DNA of 64,000 nucleotides from Xylocopa sonorina (Eukaryota > Arthropoda > Insecta > Hymenoptera > Apidae): positions 10,940,001 through 11,004,000 of the forward strand of contig NC_135195.1 in assembly GCF_050948175.1 (NCBI RefSeq), written 5' to 3'. Under the pieces are notes generated by a model. The model saw only the letters and a program-made list of their open reading frames with translations. It made no database searches and was not told the origin of the DNA. Below are positions 59,039 to 64,000 of this stretch, in pieces. How positions within the stretch are numbered: the first letter of the stretch is position 1; every line of letters starts with the position of its first letter. Made by a program: the position numbers and the translations under genes.

Positions 59039-61331
59039 CTAGAAGACGCGTGTCATCCGAGCGTGAGCGTAGAGTTTTCTCGAGATTTATGGTAGACGGT
59101 TCCCCGTTGGCGAACAGGACGCTCGCGAGGGGGTTGCTCGCGGTTCCGTCACATGGAATTTTGAATGGGGGGTGGTTGGAGGGATTGCCGGATTTGGGAT
59201 TGGCTTACGGGCCTTTGGTTAGGCTATTGGTAAATTCCAGTTTGACGGCGGCCTGAAGTTGGAGCGACACGGTGAAATAATTGTTCGAACGAGCTGCGAG
59301 ATGTTGCGGCCGTTTTGTTGGGAGCCGTGAGTAATTCGCGTCGCGCTTCGAGAAAAGTTGGAAACGTGGATTTAGTTCTTTTCTGTTCTCGAATTTCTAA
59401 CGTTATATCAAAAAAGGATATTTTGAAGGTTTCACTTAAAAAAAAATCGTCTAGTTTTTAAAGTTTTCAAACTGGGCTCTCTACACAGTTCCGATTGAAC
59501 AGTCGAGCTTTAGCGTTTCAGTGCTGGGTGTTAAAAAACGTAGAGGAAAGCCTATTCGCGGAAAGTTCAAACAATTTCATCTGCTATTAAAGTCAGCCGA
59601 GTATAAAGCTCTCGAAAGGCAGGGACCGCGAGCCCCGGTTGGTTTGAACCGAGTAATCATGCCAGAATTAAAAGTCCCATCGTGAAATTCAATGAGTCGC
59701 CCCTTCGAAGATTTCCTTATTATTATAATTGCCACCACTCTGAAAGTCGTTATCTAATTTTCCATCTTTGCTCGCAACCTGCCAACGTCGATCTTCATTA
59801 TTTCGTGCGAATTTTGATTCGAAATGAAATTAAAGAGAGAAATAACGTCGTCATAATTATTCTTGTCAGGCAGTCGCAAATTACACGGTCGAATTTGCAA
59901 TTATTTAAACGCTTCTACAAGCTCCTGTGCGATTGATAGAACGATTGGCAAGATTAAACGAAACTTGACAGCGAATTAATACTCTCAAATGGATAGTATC
60001 GACGTCGAGAATTTATAATTTCATTCACACGGAATTCAATTTGAGATCGGAATGTTAAAGTGAAACTAATGCGGTAGCTAATGAGCAGTGTTTAAGGGTA
60101 CAACTCTTAATGGATGAGCGTTTGGACTCAGATGACGCACGGTTCATAGAGTGAAGATAATAATAATTACGAGGCTATAATTCACAGGAACCGATGATAC
60201 GGGAAACGAAAATATTTATGAAGCTATTCGAAGACGGTACGTTAATATCGGCGAGCGTTACCAGGGGTAGAGCGTTTTATTTACCTTGCGGACACCACGT
60301 TCCAGTTTGCCATGCAAACAAGCACATTTTATCGTGTTTCGTGAACGTTAGCACGTTCGCTTTCGTGCCGCGGAAGCTAACGTATCACGGTGTGTGCCGA
60401 TCGTGAACAATTGCTGGGCAAATATTGTACCTCCTAAATAATGCCTATAGTAGATGGAAAAAGGGGTGGAAGCGCTAGAAGAAGTCGATTGGTTCGGGGC
60501 TGTATTAGGTAAATTGCTTCGCTCCCGTGGCAGCGCTTTATTCGAGACTCATCCTCCGGCGGGATCTCGATAGATTAATACCTCGCTAGATGTAATCCCA
60601 GCCGAAGCTATCTCGCGTCCATTTCCCCGGCAGCGATCCGCGTTCGAGCGCCATTCGAGCGCTGGGAGGTTATTGAAACTGCGCGCGAAGTCGTCGACCG
60701 TCTCGAGCGTCACGGAATAAGCTTGTTGGCGACGTAATCGGCCCGATAAGAGGTTCATTATCTGAGTTCGACGAGGGGGACGGCGAGCGACCGCCGCGAT
60801 TTCCGCCGATACTTCCAGCCGGTTACTCGCGACCGACACGTCGCGACGCGCGCATCGATCCATCCACGGAGGTCAACCGATAGAGATAGCGACGCGTTAT
60901 CGCGTACCATTTGACACGCGTCCCATATCCGTAACCCTGTCGAGATACTCGCGGTTTCTCCTCGCGACTCGAACCGTTTATGGTCGCGCGGAGACTGTCG
61001 TCTCAGCGTGAAACCGGTGAAAAACACTCGATCCAGCAGCGATCAACGGTGAATCGGTGAATCATCGAGTGAGCAAGCCCGCCAAATACTATCGAGGATC
61101 ATTCGTCGCACGTGTCTTCGACAGTTATCAGTCCGTTCCAGTTTCATCGGAGATAGCCGAGATACCTGCTCGAGGATCCGCCGATACGCGTTCCTCCAAC
61201 TGCTACCAGTCTCCATTACGGTCACCACGAGCGGCACGCGTCTTCGTACACGCGCGACAAACGGCGTCGTTTACGGTGAACAGCTGACTGGGTAAAACTT
61301 TGGACTTCGATATACGGAGCAGCGATCGCTG
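59039..61331. other. Divergent spacer before the EcKL gene
   Basis: Upstream regions of two divergently transcribed genes. A TAG stands immediately before the ATG at 59038 and could be either an in-frame stop or a splice acceptor for a 5' UTR exon. Overlapping open frames on both strands at 60550-61290 reflect GC-rich DNA, not a recognisable gene. Confidence 0.45.
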
Positions 61332-61987
61332 ATGTTCAGTGAAATAATTACCAGCGATCGAGAAACACGGTGCTCCTCGATTATGAAGTCCCACGAGGCC
61401 TGGGAGCGGAGCATCGACTTCATCGAGCACACCTTGCTACCCGAGATGGTGCACGAGCGTCTGTTCTGCGAGCCGAATTCCAGAGAATTCGTCGAGTTCG
61501 ACTCAGCCACCGTTCGCCTGGACGAGCTGAGTCGAAGCAGCGAAATTTATCGCGCCACGTTGGTGGTGAAATTCTCTGGTGAGCCTCGCACCTTTCCTCT
61601 CCTGATCAAACTGCTCCCTGAGGAAGGTGCTCAGAACAGAGGCCCAAAGGCTTTCGACGCGTTCCAGAACGAGGAGATGTTCTACACGAAGATGACAGCG
61701 AAATTCGGCACGGATCTGGTGCCGAAGTGTTACCTGGCCGATCTCGGTCGCTACGGGAGAGCCGTCTGCGTCCTCGAGGACCTGGGCGAGGAAGGTTACA
61801 GACAAGTGGACGGTGAACTGAACGCGCACCACATGAAATTGTGCGTGCAATTCCTGGCCAAGTTTCACGCGAGGGGATTCAAGCTGAAGGAGACGGAGCC
61901 CCGGCTGTTCAGGGAGTTCGAGGCGAAGCTGCTCGAGATCTGTCTGACCGAGGATTCGTTGCAGCGTTACGAAGGCAGGTCCAATAG
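61332..61987 (+). CDS. Ecdysteroid-kinase-like (EcKL/CHK) protein, first coding exon; gene continues beyond window
   Basis: One long exon encodes the N-lobe and hinge of an EcKinase-family (CHK-like) small-molecule kinase. Family knowledge: these insect enzymes are related to choline and aminoglycoside kinases and are thought to phosphorylate ecdysteroids or foreign compounds. Seen: SSEIYRATLVVKF (beta strands with the variable loop), PLLIKLLPE with the ATP-binding Lys, FQNEEMFYTKM with the helix-C Glu, VCVLEDLGEEGYRQVD at the hinge, and HHMKLCVQFLAKFHARGF, the helix that precedes the catalytic loop. The catalytic HGDxxxxN motif would be in later exons and is not found before 64000. Two starts are possible, ATG 61332 or ATG 61383 (MKSHEAWERS). 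The exon probably ends at 61987 (AG then GTAATT); a GT at 61979 is the alternative. Confidence 0.88.
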
Positions 61988-64000
61988 GTAATTGGCTCCT
62001 CTTTCGCGCTCCTTCGAGCGATCAAGTGGAGGAATGGTTACGATATAAATTGCATTCAGCGTGTAATTGGGAGCGAAATTAGTGAAGTAAAAGTACGGTT
62101 AAATTAGTTTCGATATTTGTCGAGTGTCATCGTTTTCTCGTTCGATCGTTCGTTTGGTATAGAAACGCGATGGTTATTTGCGGTACGTGAAACGCGTAGA
62201 AAGTCGTACAGGAACGTTTCCGATATTTATGGAATGTTATGCCGTCTCCATTAGACGGTTCAATTAGTGTCCGGATGTAAAAATGCTTATGGTGAAATCC
62301 GTGAAAGTTATACCGGAACGTTCGTGACACACATTATTGGAATGTTATTTCAGAGATTAGGTTCCACTCGTTCTTCCTCTGATAATGTAACGTACCCATG
62401 GAAAGGCATTAGAAACGGTTCGATTCCATTTTTTCGTGTTTCGAGCTATTTTGCAATTCGTACAGAACCGTTGTACAGAGCTGAGTATCAAACTATTCCA
62501 TACGAAGACCACAGGCGGAACAGGATAAGTCCATTTCTATCAATTGTACGATTTTTGCGGCATCAGCTAGCTGAAAGCGAAAAACAAAAAAACGGTGATC
62601 TATCGTTGGATGCATCGAGCATTTCTGTTAGTACGCTGCGATTTTGAGACCACAAGTGTACCGTAATGTGTTCTTTGGATTTGTTTTATCGTTGATAGAT
62701 TACTAATCTTCCTTGCAACCAATTATGTTAGATGCGTCTGGTTTTACTAAACTTGTATGCCTGTCTTCGAGATGAAACATTGCAACTTCATCTGTTAGTT
62801 CGTATTAGAGGAGACATTAGACTTTGCACTTTCGCACGTTGAGTCCACGTTTTATTTTTAGTGTTCGATAGCATTTCTAGTTAGCGGATCGAGCGTGGCG
62901 CGTGGTGTACGCGTATCTGAATCGCGAAACGATCGATGATACTACACGTGAATCGGTTTCACTTTTTATTGATACGGCACGTTTTCGGACGATCAGGATG
63001 AATCATATTTCTTGTGCACGCAAAATATAAATTGAAATTACTGGAGGAATAATGAGGGTAAAGATCGTGCGGTGTGAAAGAGGACATGGCTCTTGTTTAG
63101 ACTCGTCGAATAAATAGCTTCCATATCGTATTCAATAAAAAAAAGAATTAAACTAAAATAAATATCGAGTGAAAAATTAGGAGAAAGATATTTCAAATAG
63201 TCCCAAATAAATTTTCTTTTCAATGAAGCACATCGACAGGTCTTTCTATAACTTACGATTATCCTTTTCCAATGGCGAACAAGAAATAAAATATCGTTAA
63301 GAAAGGTATCAAGCGAGTCGAGGAGAAAGCATGGAGGAAACGGAAACGTATCGTATTAAATCTTCCTGATTCCGGCTAAGTATCGCTAATTCCAGTCGGT
63401 AATACCCGGTTAAGGGTTGAATAAACAGCATACCATTTTCTCCAGCCGAATGTATGGGGCCTGGGAAAAGTTAGTATCACGAGCATGGATTAACGCGCTC
63501 CGCATTTAATGGACCGTGAAATTTTGTAACAAAAGGCAGTAGAAATTATACGCCATTGAACGCGTTTATACTATCGCGCATAGCGGCGACATTTAGCGCC
63601 GCTGAATAGTAATATTGACGTTATCGATGTCAATGGCAACTTCCGGCCGGCCGGAATAATCGGTACACAATTGAACCGGATAGATTCCAAAATTGATCGA
63701 GTTTCGAGCATCAACAGATTGACGCGGTACAATTAATCGCCGGCTCGCTGGAAAATCTGAACGCAACGATCATTCGATATCGAACGATACGATCGTTTCG
63801 TGGAACAACGAGTTGCCCGTTTTCAGCCCTTTGCGCTCGAGATAGATTCCGATATTTTTCGCCCTGCGAACTCGATGGTACCGGAAAGAATTTTATCGAG
63901 AATTTTTCGCTCGTTACACGATCGCATTTAAATCGATCAGTTTTCAGAGATTTAGTCCACGGTGGACAGTTTCGAATCGAATAAAAGTTCGGAGACGGTC
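61988..64000. other. Probable first intron of the EcKL gene
   Basis: No downstream kinase exon is found. AT-rich DNA is followed by a cluster of small palindromes at 63582-63656. Open frames on either strand lack family motifs. Confidence 0.45.

Noticed and set aside
59210..59257. Possible short minus-strand exon (AAVKLEFTNSLTKGP) upstream of the 1384-residue gene
   Set aside because: It has acceptor- and donor-like edges, but joining it to the exon at 59038 creates an immediate stop.

Overview
The window is nuclear DNA of an insect, almost certainly a hymenopteran and probably a bee. It carries a hymenoptaecin gene, an antimicrobial-peptide family known only from Hymenoptera. Its other genes are typical multi-exon arthropod genes with short GT-AG introns and AT-rich spacers. 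There are no operons, CRISPR arrays, phage genes or tRNAs that I can support. Exon coordinates were worked out by hand from splice consensus, reading phase and family resemblance.

Layout from left to right. 36-757 (+) is the 3' end of Ube3a (HECT ubiquitin ligase). 3326-4727 (+) is a four-exon gene for an unrecognised membrane protein. 6302-13063 (-) is a complete 15-exon chaoptin gene (photoreceptor LRR adhesion protein). 15220-27001 (-) is an 11-exon MBOAT lysophospholipid acyltransferase (oys type). Its 7.8-kb first intron contains, on the opposite strand, a complete two-exon hymenoptaecin gene (20921-21618) with its own TATA box and NF-kB-like and GATA motifs. A near-complete 397-bp foldback (27991-28387) lies between the acyltransferase and Tim8 (28740-29276, +). 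Ufsp2 (30419-32945, -) converges on Tim8. Csk (SH2 plus tyrosine kinase, +) occupies 46983-49606, with a likely 17-nt first coding exon at 33746 and a 13.2-kb intron. 53612-59038 (-) is a five-exon gene for a 1384-residue protein I do not recognise. 61332-61987 (+) is the first coding exon of an ecdysteroid-kinase-like (EcKL/CHK) gene that runs off the right edge.

The genes share no single pathway: ubiquitin and UFM1 conjugation (Ube3a, Ufsp2), photoreceptor adhesion (chaoptin), membrane lipid remodelling (oys), mitochondrial import (Tim8), Src-family kinase control (Csk) and innate immunity (hymenoptaecin). The points most worth following are the immune gene nested in a lipid-enzyme intron, its second RxRR site with an acidic tail, the long foldback upstream of Tim8, the Csk with no visible SH3 exon, and the two unrecognised genes.
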